Positions 46,401 through 57,785 of a stretch of 64,000 nt of DNA are shown in pieces. Location: assembly GCA_945643635.1 (NCBI GenBank), contig CALZFC010000017.1:10001-74000 (forward strand), read 5' to 3'. The translations under genes were made by a program, and so were the position numbers. This DNA is from Allodiplogaster sudhausi (lineage: Eukaryota; Nematoda; Chromadorea; Rhabditida; Diplogasteridae). The stretch's first letter is position 1. The number at the start of each line of letters is the position of its first letter. A model generated the notes under the pieces. It worked only from the letters and a program-made list of their open reading frames with translations, was not told where the DNA came from and did not search any database.

Positions 46401-49400
46401 AGAGTGAAGGAGTCGGCGAGTCGGAGAGCGACAACGATGTCAGCGGGCTATACAACAATGTAATTTTATCGTCTCTGAAAAGCTAGCTTAAAAAACATAA
46501 CAATCCTTGACTATATCAAGCCCAATTTGGACAGTGGATATATTGTTGTGTATAAGGTGGAACTCTCTCTATCGTAGACTCTTCAATGCTCGAAAATTTT
46601 GAAAGTTGAAAAGAAGGACCTTTTTGAAGACGCTGTTTCTTTGTCGGAGCGATACTTGGTGGTGCTCGTTGAGAATGCACTGGAAATCACAGAATAGTTT
46701 CTAAGTTGTTTTTATTAATTGTCACAAGGGATCTTTAATTGTTTTTTTTTTAAATAAATTATGAATCATTATATTTAATGAAGTTCTATTTATTTATAGG
46801 CAGCAACCTCTGTGTCGCGACCTCTGGAACCAATTTCGAGTCCTTTGTTGTCGGGATTGATGTCACGACGTTTAATATTGGGGTCGATGTCGCGACCTTC
46901 GAAATCGCTGCTGGAATGTTTTCCGTTGACAAAGTAGCAGTGGGGGCTAGCTGGGTGCTTTTGGGTGCATCTGATTGTGAAGTAGGCACTGGCGAAGCTC
47001 CATGCTCAATTGATGCGCCTTCATCGGTAGATCCAAGCGGGCTCGTCTGTGTATTGAATCTCGTGGTGTCGGGATCTTCATTCGTCGTGCTCTGTTGAGC
47101 TGTCTCTGAGCTTCTTTGCCGTTCGATCGTGGTTTCAGGTGACGACGGCGTCGTGTTCTCGTCATTGGCTTCGGATGTAGACAATCCGGCAATTCCAGTC
47201 GAGGAACCCGAAAAAGAGGCAGCACTGTCGCTACTGCCCCTTTTTCCGGATTCAGTTGCCGTAGCTGAATCAGTGCTCATTGTAATCGATTCTGTCTCGG
47301 TTACCGATGCAGAGATTGTTCTCGATTTGGCTGAGCTAGTCATTGAGGAGATGCCAGAGACCGGGCTGGTCGACATTGATGCGGAGTTAGTTGAAGACGG
47401 AGAGGAAGAAGACGGAGTTTCGGAGAAATTCGGTGACATCGACCTCGAGCTGCTGGAGCTCTCGCCCGATTTAGTTTTTGTCGGCGAGAATGTGGAGGTG
47501 GCTAAATCTGTAGCTTAATTGTAAGCGATACAATAGCATTAACTCTTATTTTTTACATATTGATGTGAAATAAAAAATATATACAAATGCGTACATGAGT
47601 ACATAGATTGAACGAACCAGGTGTCTCCGAATTTTCGTGAAGAGTTGAAGCAGAAGACATCATGTTGGTTGAGGTTGAGTGAGATGATGAAAATTCTGTT
47701 TGAAGATTAGAAGAAGAGGCAGTGAAGGTGGAGGGAGAGGAAGATTGTATGTGAAGAGGCGATGCTGAGGTGGCCACATTGCTGGAGGTGGAGAGAGAGG
47801 ATGATTCTCTTTGAGTCTATTCGGGCGGCACGGTCGTCAATTGTTGACGTCGGGTTCTGCTTGTGACTTCCGTGGAAGGAATTGTCGTTCGCTCCTCCAC
47901 CTGTTTTCAAGTTGAATTAGTCTTGTTTTCAACTGCATTCATAGGGCAGTCATTGGATTCAGAAGATTACCCTTCTGTAAGCTTATCCTATTCGTTATAA
48001 AAGCACACCGCATTCCATCAAACAACAAGCGAGTGCTCGGTTTTGTATTCATTCAACGAATTCAAAGGTTATTCACATTTTCGTCTTATTCATCTTGTTT
48101 TTCAAAGGACAACGAAGAGATCAGGAAGAATTGAGAATTTAAATGTCCATTAAATCTCCATTGAATTAATTCTTGTTAATTGAAAATAGGTGTCTCATTT
48201 TCATTTCCTCACCAGGAACCCTTGTAACAAGAAACACTAACCCGAGTTGACAGCAAGCCCACACGCGTTGTAGTTGCTTTTCCTAGCTCCTGCCCTCGCG
48301 TCTTCATTACGTAACTGTCAGATAATGACGTTGACGAATGCTCGCTGTCCATTTGAGGTGATGTAATAGCCAGCTCGTCGGAGGTAGTAACAACCGAATC
48401 AATGGTAGAAGAAGCCAGCGACGTGCCCATGGCTTTGTCTGAGGAAGGCTCAGAAGGTTGATCGAAGGTGGAAGATTGAGGCGACTTTAGAGTCACTGGG
48501 GATGAAGCCGGAATTGCCATTTCAGTTGCCGAAGAACTCGTAGCTTCCCGCCAGCTACTGGAGGTGGACGATTCATCCTCAGACGAGCCAATAGTTGGCG
48601 ACTCCATTGAATCTGCCGACGAAGTTGTTTTGCCAGAACGAAATGCCACATCTATTGCTGTTGTCTTTTGCATCTCCGTACTTTTCTGAAAGCCTTCTGA
48701 GGAACTTGGCGTTGTGAACAATTCGTTCGGAGTAGTAGTTTGTGAAGAAGATTCTGTAAACAATTCACCTTTTCTTGGAGTCGTAGTCTGTGACGAACCT
48801 TTGACTGAAGTTATAGTTGAAGTCGTCGAGGAAGCTTCCGATGAAGAGTCCGACATGGTATATAATTGTGAGGTTCCATCTGTTGTTGCAGTCAAGTGCC
48901 CATTGCTACTTGCTGTTGTTGTGGGAGTTGCTTTCAGTGATGATTGGCGCGAGTTTACAGTGTCCGCGTTCTCAGCCAGTGATGTCATAGTACTCTGTTC
49001 TTCCAAGTCAGCTGCAATCGTGTGTGAGGTAGTTCCGTCCATCACTGGAGAATTATCTGCCGTTCCATATCGTGTCGATGCAATGATTGATTCAGAGAAT
49101 GCTGTAGTTGTTGTCTGTTCAGGAGTCAACACTTCATCGCTTGCGATTTCTGAAGTGCTCATCGAGCTTTCGTCAAGGATGAGTAGGCCAGTGATTGTGG
49201 AGTCTTCAGGTGTTTCTTCTTGCGACGTCATTCGTACATCCGAGTCGGTTGTCGAGACGAAGACGGACGGTGACGAAGCAGAGCGCTCACTTTTTGAAGT
49301 ATAGACAGAAGTCTCCTCAGATTTCATAACCAGACTGTCGCTTTGGGAGATTGTTGATGTGGACGACTTCGTAGTTTGCATTTCGGAAGTGGTTCCACTC

Positions 49401-51699
49401 GTCGATGAGACGGCGTTGTTTGGCTTCTCTGAAGCGCTAGTGGAGAGCGTACTTCTCTTGTTGTTAGGCACCGCTGTGACAAGTGAAGATGAAGTTGCGT
49501 CCATCTCGTTTCCTGTCATATCAAATGTAACTACCGTTGTGCTTGAGTCTTCCAAGGTGGAGGCAGATGAAATATCACCATCTGATTCCCCAGCCACGCT
49601 GCTGCCTGGAGCCGCTGTTGATGTGGACGTCTTTGTGATTTTAATTTCGGACGTTGTTCCACTTGTCTTCTTGGCTGTCGATGAGACGGCGCGGTTAGGC
49701 TTATCTGACGTGCTAGTGGAGGGCGTGGCCATATTAGGCGTCGTTTTCTCTGTGGGGGTAGCTTTCAGTGATGATTTACGCGACTCTGCTGTATCAGTGC
49801 TCTCAGCAGGTGATGGCACCGTACTCTTTTCCACAAAGTCAGCTGTAATAAACCATGAGGTAGCTTCGTCCGTCGCTGGAGAATCATCAACCGTTCCATC
49901 TTGTGTCGATGCAATGATTGATTCAGAGAATCTTGTAGTTGTTGACTGTTCAGGCGTCGGCCCTTCAATGTCGATTGTGGTGTCCGAAGTGGAACACGAG
50001 CTTTCGTCAACGATGACTTCGTTAGTGATCGTGGAGCCTTCAGGGGTTCCTTCTTGCGTGCTAGGCGCTTGCGTCGTCGTCGGCAGAACCGAGTCGGTTG
50101 TTTCAATGGCAGCCGAACGGGAGCTCTGAACGAATGATTCCGAAGCAGATGTCGAAATGAAGGCAGCAGATGATGAATCTAAGCGCTGTTTGCTTGTAGT
50201 ATAGAAAGAAGTCCCCTCCGATTCCTCAGCCACGCTGTCGCTTTGAGAACCCGTTGATGTGGACGACTTTTTAGTTTGAATTTCGGACGTTCCGTGTGTC
50301 GTCTTGGCTGTCGAAGAGACGGCATTGTCTGGCTTCTCTGGCGCGCTGGTGGGGGGCGTCTTCTTCTTAGGTACTGCTTTGCACACAGGGTAATACTTCC
50401 CCCAATCCACTTCGCAGTACATAGTGTCGCTAGTGGAGGGCGTCGTCATCTTAGGTACAGTTTTGCACACAAGGGGAGAAGAATCCCAATCCAATGCGCA
50501 TTCCATAGTGTTGTCCTTTCCAGTACTTGGTGTTGTCAACGTTGCTTTGCTTCCAGTCTCAGCAGAAGTCTCCCATTTGATGGCGGAAACGGTAGTAGTC
50601 GAACCAGGCGGCGGCTTTGAACTAGTTGCCAATTTCGTTGTATCTGCAATCGTTGTTGATGCATCTCGTAGCGGCTAATAGGTGAAATTGTCTTAATGGA
50701 GAAAAAAGTTTACATTATTATCGGACGGATTGTAACACTGTATTTGTGTATTGAATATGTGCTTATTTATAAGCAAATCAGTATGTGTTTGCAGTAATAA
50801 TCTATGTATGTTGCATAATTTTCAATGCAATTATTCAACTACTTGCACATATATAGTTATTTATCATTTGCATTAGACTTATTTATATATGTATCTACAT
50901 ACATTTATGTTCGATTTCTATTTATTTAATAGAATTAGTAGGTTGTTATATTGCTACTTGATGTACATGACACACGGAGCATGAACACCAAAAACTCCTG
51001 CGCGAAAAACCGGTATACAACTGCAATTCCCTTTTATTATGACATTTGTACTGCAAATACTATACACGAATTCGTAAAAAAAACGTTTAGGAAAGTTTTT
51101 AAAGTTAAACATTTTGTTTGACAGTTAGATATCTCCTCGCGTTTCTCTGTAGAACCGCAAGAAACAACAAAAAGAATTAGGAAAATGCTGTCTTCATTTA
51201 TTTAGACATTGCAAGAGAAGATGTTAAATAAAAAAATTTTCCCGCCTGTAGGTAAGTGGTAAGACAAATTCAAATCTTTGATGTACGCAGCCACATAGCA
51301 CATCCAAGAATTCAAATTTGGCTGTGTACTGTCAGGATCCGCCCACTTCAGCCGCCAATTGTAACATGGAGTGGAACACAATTGTGCTGAAGTATAGTAA
51401 GTACAGTGTTGTACCATGAAAATGTGACTTCCGATGTCACAACGTTCTCTGTGTGTGATGAAGTGTTCGCATAATAATGGGCATATACTGACCAGTGTAT
51501 CGCTTAAGTCCGGAATAGAATTTGTTTCATGCTCCTTTGCATCTAATGTGCGTTTAATAAATCAGTTAGGTATTTAATTTTACAACTTCATTGCAAATTC
51601 AACCTGCTTCCGTACTCTTGACGAGCCCTCCGCTATCTGGCGATGCGAAGAGGCCGGACTTCACGGTGGTCATGATTAGGCTTTGCGTTGTGGGAAATG
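38625..51699 (-). CDS. Giant mucin / EGF-like / multipass membrane protein with long cytoplasmic tail
   Basis: A single phase-consistent chain of more than 35 exons, about 2,100-2,200 residues. Order: Cys-rich start (51699-51604, 51542-51489, 51386-about 51212), mucin exons (50674-48242, 47900-47832, about 47775-47618, 47507-46808, 46447-46332), Cys modules (46185-46102, 46025-about 46006), 45739-45625, 45412-45340, 45192-45083, 44880-44766, EGF-like exons (44529-44399, 44186-44115, 43986-43903), membrane exons (43713-43640, 43553-43461, 43237-43196, 43120-43020, 42760-42667, 42407-42301, 42188-42114, 41983-41880, 41756-41690, 41569-41484), tail exons (41379-41235, 41136-41038, 40820-40718, 40553-40405, 40135-40067, 39955-39893, 39784-39698, 39489-39437, 39358-39295, 39114-39020, 38950-38869, 38720-38625). 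The order extracellular mucin, EGF, seven-plus helices, tail resembles EGF-type adhesion GPCRs or TMEM8/PGAP6 proteins; no GPS motif seen. The start codon was not found. Joins around 51.2-50.7, 47.8 and 46.0-45.8 kb are uncertain, so it could be two genes. Confidence 0.62.
39560..39665. repeat. GA microsatellite in an intron of the giant gene
   Basis: A GA array with single-base interruptions lies between exons 39698 and 39489. Comparable CT or GA arrays occur in other introns of this gene at 40250-40390, 42420-42660, 42850-43015, 43320-43455, 43570-43625, 43755-43870, 43995-44085, 44565-44735 and 44950-45070. Confidence 0.8.
41484..43713 (-). other. Multipass membrane domain of the giant gene
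   Basis: Successive exons encode hydrophobic segments: ATAITVILRILMAAII; STLLSIGSLLHYFYS; VWGSFIIFCY joined to QLLWLNEASHVYDVIVGN; MGLSYAIAFGITAAAVGS; LPAIIVTVIFVLALLASLF; NLLFCGLGPLLQCAATAALL; LLVASGLNSLLNIVQTVV; and FASAAAMLFLP. That is seven helices plus a possible eighth. The WLNEASHVY stretch recalls the WxxxExxxxY of helix 3 in secretin/adhesion receptors, while the EGF placed directly before helix 1 recalls TMEM8/PGAP6. I cannot decide between them. The junction between 43196 and 43120 is one base out of phase in my model. Confidence 0.55.
43903..44529 (-). other. EGF-like exons of the giant membrane gene
   Basis: Three exons joined in phase 0 encode two EGF-like repeats. The first contains CADCDPIGTEFC and ends CVCKPGWTGRTC, the classic CxCxxGWxGxxC signature. 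The second continues FCTNMTCKLGRCVEN and ends YCECEAGPMYEKC. The second EGF ends only about a dozen residues before the first membrane helix (exon 43713-43640), leaving no room for a GAIN/GPS domain between them. Confidence 0.75.
45793..46025 (-). other. Possible duplicated mini-exon (TFSDM / TFNDM) in the giant gene
   Basis: After the Cys module ending KSYMDCLG, the DNA runs on in frame as ACQRKTFSDMMGAAE. About 190 bases downstream, after a CTACAG acceptor, a second segment reads TFNDMSAIAA and then a stop. The two are similar in protein and DNA, as if one short exon had been duplicated. Neither version gives a clean GT donor in the phase needed by the next exon (45739), so which is used remains open. 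Confidence 0.4.
46808..50674 (-). other. Mucin region of the giant membrane gene
   Basis: The 50674-48242 exon alone encodes 811 residues, over a third of them Ser and Thr, with Asp/Glu interspersed. It starts with two related Cys modules (CALDWDSSPLVCKTVPK and CEVDWGKYYPVCKAVPK). A long internal duplication follows with a period of about 830 bases: the words SESIIAST, SSLKATPT and NAVSSTA each recur. The 47507-46808 exon adds another 233 Ser/Thr-rich residues. These regions are expected to be heavily O-glycosylated and extended. The plus-strand frames over the same DNA (Val/Glu-rich) are shadows. Confidence 0.75.
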
Positions 51700-52635
51700 C
51701 TGCAATAAATTGTCATACGAGCGGCAGCCATTTGGGGGGGGGTTGAGCAGTTCTACTTTTTGATATGCTGCCAAGCCAGTAAGCAGAAGGGTTCCTTAAA
51801 ATGTTCGACTTCCAACCAGGGTTCGGATGTTTTGGATCTCCGAATGATAGCAGAACGGCCAAGCAGAGTTGGAGTGATAGTCCCATCTCAGCAACCGGCA
51901 GTTCGCTCTTACGGATCTATGATTATCAGTCTTTCACTTTTTATATAGACTTGTCTATTAGAATTAAATTTCGAACTCAATCAAGTTACTACTTTACAGT
52001 AAAATAAATATGTTTCGAATGGGTAAGGGTGATGGAGAGCGAAAGGATGTGCAGATATATGGAGACAAAGCTGATGAGAAGGAGGGAAGATACTCATATC
52101 AGAGACAACCACGGAGAGATGATGGTGCGAGACGGAAAAAGAGGGATAGACAGAGAGCGACTCAATTGATGGGGAGAAAGGGTGATAGAGGGACAGCGAT
52201 TCAACATGTACATACATATATATGTATGTATTACTGAAGAGGGATACCGTAGAGCGTCTGCTACCTCCGGGCTTCAAGATCGGATATGAAGTGCGGTTTT
52301 CACTTCGCCTCGCCTCCTCTTCTCCTGCCCATCCCCCTGCTCATTATTTTTATGTCCCTTGCTTCGGCCGTAGCAACAGTCTTCTTCTCATTGCGACCAC
52401 TCGGTTATCTTCCCGATTTTCCACCTCTCTCTTTCTCCCTCTCTCTCTCTCTGTCTCTCTCTCACTCTCTCTTTCCCTCCATCCCTCTCTCGGTTTCTCA
52501 CCTTTCCTCTCTCTCTATCTCTCACTCTCTCTTTCCCTCTTTCCCTCTCTCTCTCTTTCTCACCTTTCCTCTCTCTCTCACTCTCTCTTTCAGTCTTTCC
52601 CTTTTCATTCTCTCTCTCTCTCTTTCTCGCCTTCC

Positions 52636-52684
<49 letters not shown>

Positions 52685-52739
52685 CTCTTTCTCTCATCCC
52701 TCTTTCCCTCTCCGCCTCTTATCCTCTCTCATGTCGGTC

Positions 52740-52774
<35 letters not shown>

Positions 52775-53050
52775 TTTCTTCACAGAATGACAAAATCTCA
52801 TATTTATTGCCTGCTTCATTGCCTTGAGCATCATTCATGGCTTGGCTGAAAAGGAGAAAAGAAATAAATGTCAAATCGAGAATGGATGAGCCCTCCCTCA
52901 CATCAGTGAAATTCGCTGCTTCCATGGCTACCTTCACCAACCAAACATCGCACTCATCATGCACTTCTCTCCACATCTCATTAAAACTAATAATGCTTCC
53001 AACTTATGATTGAAAAATGCCATTTTCTATAATACCACATCCCAAATATA
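51700..53050. repeat. CT array plus one copy of the exon-like repeat unit
   Basis: The region contains unique DNA, a TACATACATATATATGTATGT palindromic repeat near 52207, a long CT array (52425-52775) and, immediately after it, one copy (about 52778-53035) of the unit that recurs at 57 and 58-59 kb. Read on the minus strand, the unit gives DECDVWLVKVAMEAANFT, a GT donor-like site, a TTTTCAG acceptor-like site and then AMNDAQGNEAGNKYEILSFC. Confidence 0.65.
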
Positions 53051-53052
53051 TA

Positions 53053-56000
53053 AATGCTCATTTAAGACAGCGTATCTGTAAGACGCGAGCATGGCTCAAT
53101 ACAGCACTGCCCTGCGGACTTTTGTTTGATTCGGTGAACGAAAATGACATATCTTATACAACTCGACGAGCTCTACAAAATGGGCCGTATTTTAGATTTT
53201 TAAAAAACTTTCCGTTCGAGATACGCTACCGTATATTTTACAATACTTTTACTCATAACTTTGTTCACATGTAGTTTTTCTTCATGTTTAATATACCATT
53301 CGATAGCGCTTTAAAAGGGCTTCAATTTATCGAGGGTTCGATTTCATGAAAATTGAATTTTGGTCCTAAAATACGGCTCCAAAATTTTGTAAAGCTAAAA
53401 TTACCAATTTACGGTCATTTCCACAAAATGAAATATGGATATTCGGAAAGTGCGTAAAATTTCACGTTATATAAGTCACTTTCAAAGAAAATTAGAGGTA
53501 GCTATTTTTTGCTAGAAAGCAAGAAACACTTTCACTGGCCCATGCTATCAGTGCTCTTTCGGCTCAAAGTTGGTTCATTGGAGATCAATCCACAACAGAG
53601 CACACCAATCGAAAGCTTTTTGAAAGGGCATCACTCTGCATCTAATGAGAATTTTTTTCATCTCTCGTTTTGCCTGAATAAGACTATTCTGTTAATTTGT
53701 GATTGAAGAATTACAGTTCTCAGCCAAATTTTGTAGAATTCACTCATCTCCACAAAAGGAAACCTAGTTGATGTGACAGCGCGTTAAATTTGCTACAAGA
53801 CAACCTCCTTATAACGAAAATTAATGGTAGCTATTTTTCGCTACGAATCGAAAAGCAACACAAACTCGAGACAACACAATGGATATTCACCAATTCACCG
53901 CGTTCACCGCGAATATTCACCGTGTGAATTGGAATATTCGAATGATGATTAAGAGAGCATGTCCATTAGCTTCGAGCGCAGCCTGCCCCGGGAAAATTGT
54001 TTTCGAATTCATTAACGGAAAACATTTTGCTTATACAACTCGACGTGCTCTTTTTAATGAGACTAATTTCATCATCATCCGATTTTTTCCCTTCGGGATA
54101 CACTACCGTAACCCTGAAAATTCATCGAGCCATAAATCCGTTCAAAATCTGTTTTGAGAAACGATGTACATATCAATCAATAGCATTTCGAAAGCTCTTC
54201 AAATTTCATCTGGGAACATGTTTTACGAAAATTTTATTTTGGCCGAGAAAATTGGCGTTAAATTATTTGAAGGGTCGACACGCAACTTTCTGCTCATTTC
54301 TACACTCTGGAACCTAGATAGAAAGAAAGAGCGTGAAATTTGCTATCAAATAATCACCATTCAGGAAAAATCTGAGCGTACCAATTTTTTCTATGACGCG
54401 AGCAATGCGCGCGAGTCGGTCAAAATGGCACATTTTTGGCCGCCGAGGCACCGTGCAAGCGCATTCATCGATCCATAACTACGCTCAATGTTAATATTAC
54501 GAAATCGTAAGTATATCATCTAAGAGCTCTCACAGAGATCTTCAAATGCTACATACATACTTTTATTGAAATATTTATATTTCTATGGAAAATTTCGTTC
54601 TGTAGTTTTAGAACGCTTAAAAAACTACTTTGAAAACATTTCAGCATTTCAAAACATGCATCATTAGAAAGAGCTTGAAATTTGCTTCAAGATAGACCCC
54701 TTTCAATAAACTTTCAAGCCTATAATGTTTGGTTATAATTGATAAGAATTGGGCATCAGCTTAGCACAATTCTTCACCGATAAAAAATATTGGAATATTC
54801 CAATTCGAATAATCTAAACAGCGAAATTCTTGGGCGAAAAGACAGCGACGCAACTTTACCTACTCTTATGACTTATAACCAAAAATTATAGGCTTGAAAG
54901 TTTATTGAAAGGGGTCTATCTTGAAGCAACTTTCAAGCTCTTTCTAATGATGCATGTTTTGAAATGCTGGAATGTTTGCAAAGTAGTTTTTTAAGCGTTC
55001 TAAAAGTACAGAACGAAATTTTCCATATAAATATAAATATTTCAATAAAAGTATGTATGTAGCAATTGAAGATATGAGAGCTCTTAGATGATATGCTAAC
55101 GATTTTGTAATATTAACATTGAGCGTAGTTATGGATCGATGAATGCGCTTGCACGGTGCCTCGGCGGCCAAAAATGTGCCATTTTGACCGACTCGCGCTC
55201 ATTGCTCGCGTCATAGAAAAAATTGTTACGCTCAGATTTTTCTTGAATGGTGATTATTTGATAGCAAATTTCAAGCTCTTTCTTTCTATCTAGGTTCCAG
55301 AGTGTAGAAATGAGCAGAAAGTGGCGTGTCGACCCTTCAAATAATTTAACGCCAATTTTCTCGGCCAAAATAAAATTTTCGTAAAACATGTTCCCAGATG
55401 AAATTTGAAGAGCTTTCGAAATGCTATTGAATGATATGTACATCGTTTCTCAAAACAGATTTTGACTGGATTGATGGCTCAATGAATTTTTAGGGTTACG
55501 GTAGTGTATCCCGAAGGGAAAAAATCGGATGATGATGAAATTAGTCTCATTAAAAAGAGCACGTCGAGTTGTATAAGCAAAATGTTTTCCGTTAATGAAT
55601 TCGAAAACAATTTTCCCGGGGCAGGCTGCGCTCGAAGCTAATGGACATGCTCTCTTAATCATCATTCGAATATTCCAATTCACACGGTGAATATTCGCGG
55701 TGAACGCGGTGAATTGGTGAATATCCATTGTGTTGTCTCGAGTTTGTGTTGCTTTTCGATTCGTAGCGAAAAATAGCTACCATTAATTTTCGTTATAAGG
55801 AGGTTGTCTTGTAGCAAATTTAACGCGCTTTCACATCAACTAGGTTCCTTTTGTGGAGATGAGTGAATTCTCCAAAATTTGGCTGAGAACTGTAATTCTT
55901 CAAGCAAAAATGAACTTAATAGTCTTATTCAGGCAAAACGAGAGATGAAAAAAATTCTCATTAGATGCAGAGTGATGCCCTTTCAAAAAGCTTTCGATTA

Positions 56001-56545
56001 GTGTGCTCTTTTGCGGAATTGATCTCCAATGAACCAACTTGTGAGCCGAAACATCACCGATAGCATGGGCCAATGAAAGCGTTTCGGGCTTTGTAGCAAA
56101 AAATAGCTACCTCTAATTTTCTTTGAAAGTGACTTATATAACGTGAAATTTTACGCACTTTCCGAATATCCATATTTCATTTTGTGGAAATGATCGTAAA
56201 TTGGTAATTTTAGCTTTACAAAATTTCGGGGTCGTATTTTAGGACCAAAATTCAATTTTAATGAAATCGATCCCTAGGTATATTGAAGCCCTTTTAAAGC
56301 GCTATCGAATGTTATATTAAGCATGAAGAAAAACTACATGTGAACTAAGTTATGAGTAAAAGTATTGTAAAATATACGGTAGCGTATCTCGAACGGAAAG
56401 TTTTTTAAAAATCTAAAATACGGCCCATTTTGTAGAGCTCGTCGAGTTGTATATGATATGTAATTTTCGTTCACCGAATCAAACAAAAGTCCCCAGGGCA
56501 GGCCATGCTCGCAAGTTACTGACAGGCTGTCTTAATAAACAATAC
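53053..56545. repeat. 3.5-kb palindrome: two ~1.69-kb inverted arms around a ~130-bp spacer
   Basis: The sequence from about 53053 to 54740 is repeated in reverse complement from about 54868 to 56545, with the centre near 54804. Matching reading frames on opposite strands (53879-54157 and 55450-55728) differ at only a few residues, which shows the similarity. The spacer holds AATATTGGAATATTCCAATTC. Each arm is itself made of several diverged units sharing words such as AAATTTGCTA, GGTAGCTATTTTT and TACAACTCGACG. No transposase or known gene is recognisable inside. It may be a foldback-type element or a satellite block duplicated in inverted orientation. Confidence 0.85.
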
Positions 56546-57236
56546 TACAAATCATTGAATCGTGAATCTGAGCAAGAAGGTAATATATAACCGTAATACA
56601 GACAACAAATTTTTTGTATGGTCTGCCAACTGACCACACAAAGCAAATTAAGAGTAGAATAGTCGACTTTAGTTTCCTTCCTTTATCTTTACCTAATCCA
56701 ATTCCTTTACCTTTCCCTTACCGAGTCCATTCCTTTCCAGTTCCGATTCCAATCCATATGAGTCCCTTACCAAGCCGGTTTCAGGACAAGTCCACCGGAC
56801 GGTCTCTTTATCTTCGCCACCAACCAAGAGCTTAGTCCATCAATCGAAGAAGTGTTCATACAAACTTGATGGGCGGAGCCATAGAGAGGCGGAGACTATG
56901 GTTATGACGAATCTCTCTCTGTCAAACCTAACGTTTTTCTCTCTCTCTTTTCTCTCTCTCCCTCTCTCTCTCAATCTCTCCCTCCCTGACGTTTCTTGTT
57001 CTCTCTGTCTCCCTTTCTACCTCTCTTCATAACAGAATGATAAAATCTCATATTTATTGCCTGCTTAATTTCCATGAGCTTCATTCATGGCTCGGCGCTG
57101 AAATCGAAGAAAGAGAATAAATGCCAAATCGAGAATGGATGGGCCCTAACTCAGTGAAATTCGCTGCTTCCATGGCTACCTTCACCAACCGAACATCTCG
57201 CTCATCAAACAACACTTCCCCTACGAACCTGATTCC

Positions 57237-57282
<46 letters not shown>

Positions 57283-57785
57283 GTCTCCCTTTCTCTCTCT
57301 CTGTGTCTCCCTTTCTCTCTCTCTCTTTTCATTACAGAATGACAAAATCTCATATTCATTGCCTGCTTCATTGCCTTAAGCATCATTCATGGCTTGGCTG
57401 AAAAGGAGAAAAGAAGTAAATGTCGAATCGAGAATGGATGAGCCCTCCCTCACATCAGTGAAATTCGCTGCTTCCATGGCTACCTTCACCAACCAAACAT
57501 CGCACTCATCATGCACTTCTCTCCACATCTCATTAAAACTAATAATGCTTCCTACTTATGATTGAAAAATTCCATTTTCTATAATACCACGTAATAATAA
57601 ATACCCAATAAATTCTCTAAATTGACAAGAACTACAAATTTCGGAACCGTGAACCTGAGCAAGAAGGTAATATAACTGTAATACAGACTACAAATTTTGT
57701 ATTGTTTGCCATTTACCACACAAAGCAACTAAGAGTAGAATGTTCGACTTTAGTTTTTCTTCCTTTACCTACTTATTCCAATTCC
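56312..57785. repeat. 1,474-bp segmental tandem duplication, copy 1
   Basis: The first copy starts inside the end of the right palindrome arm (TATATTAAGCATGAAG) and ends at CAATTCCTTA. It contains the tail of the arm, a unique block with TTGATGGGCGGAGCC, a short CT array, and two exon-like units, each preceded by a CT array. The second copy follows immediately with an offset of 1,474-1,475 bases. Confidence 0.9.

Noticed and set aside
46778..50678. Plus-strand Val/Glu/Asp-rich frames at 46778, 47129, 48714 and 49359
   Set aside because: Shadows of the Ser/Thr-rich mucin exons on the minus strand; they lack splice partners.
53879..55728. Identical 92-codon frames on opposite strands (53879-54157 and 55450-55728)
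   Set aside because: They are the two arms of the palindrome. Similarity between them reflects the inverted repeat, not protein conservation, and I recognise no family.
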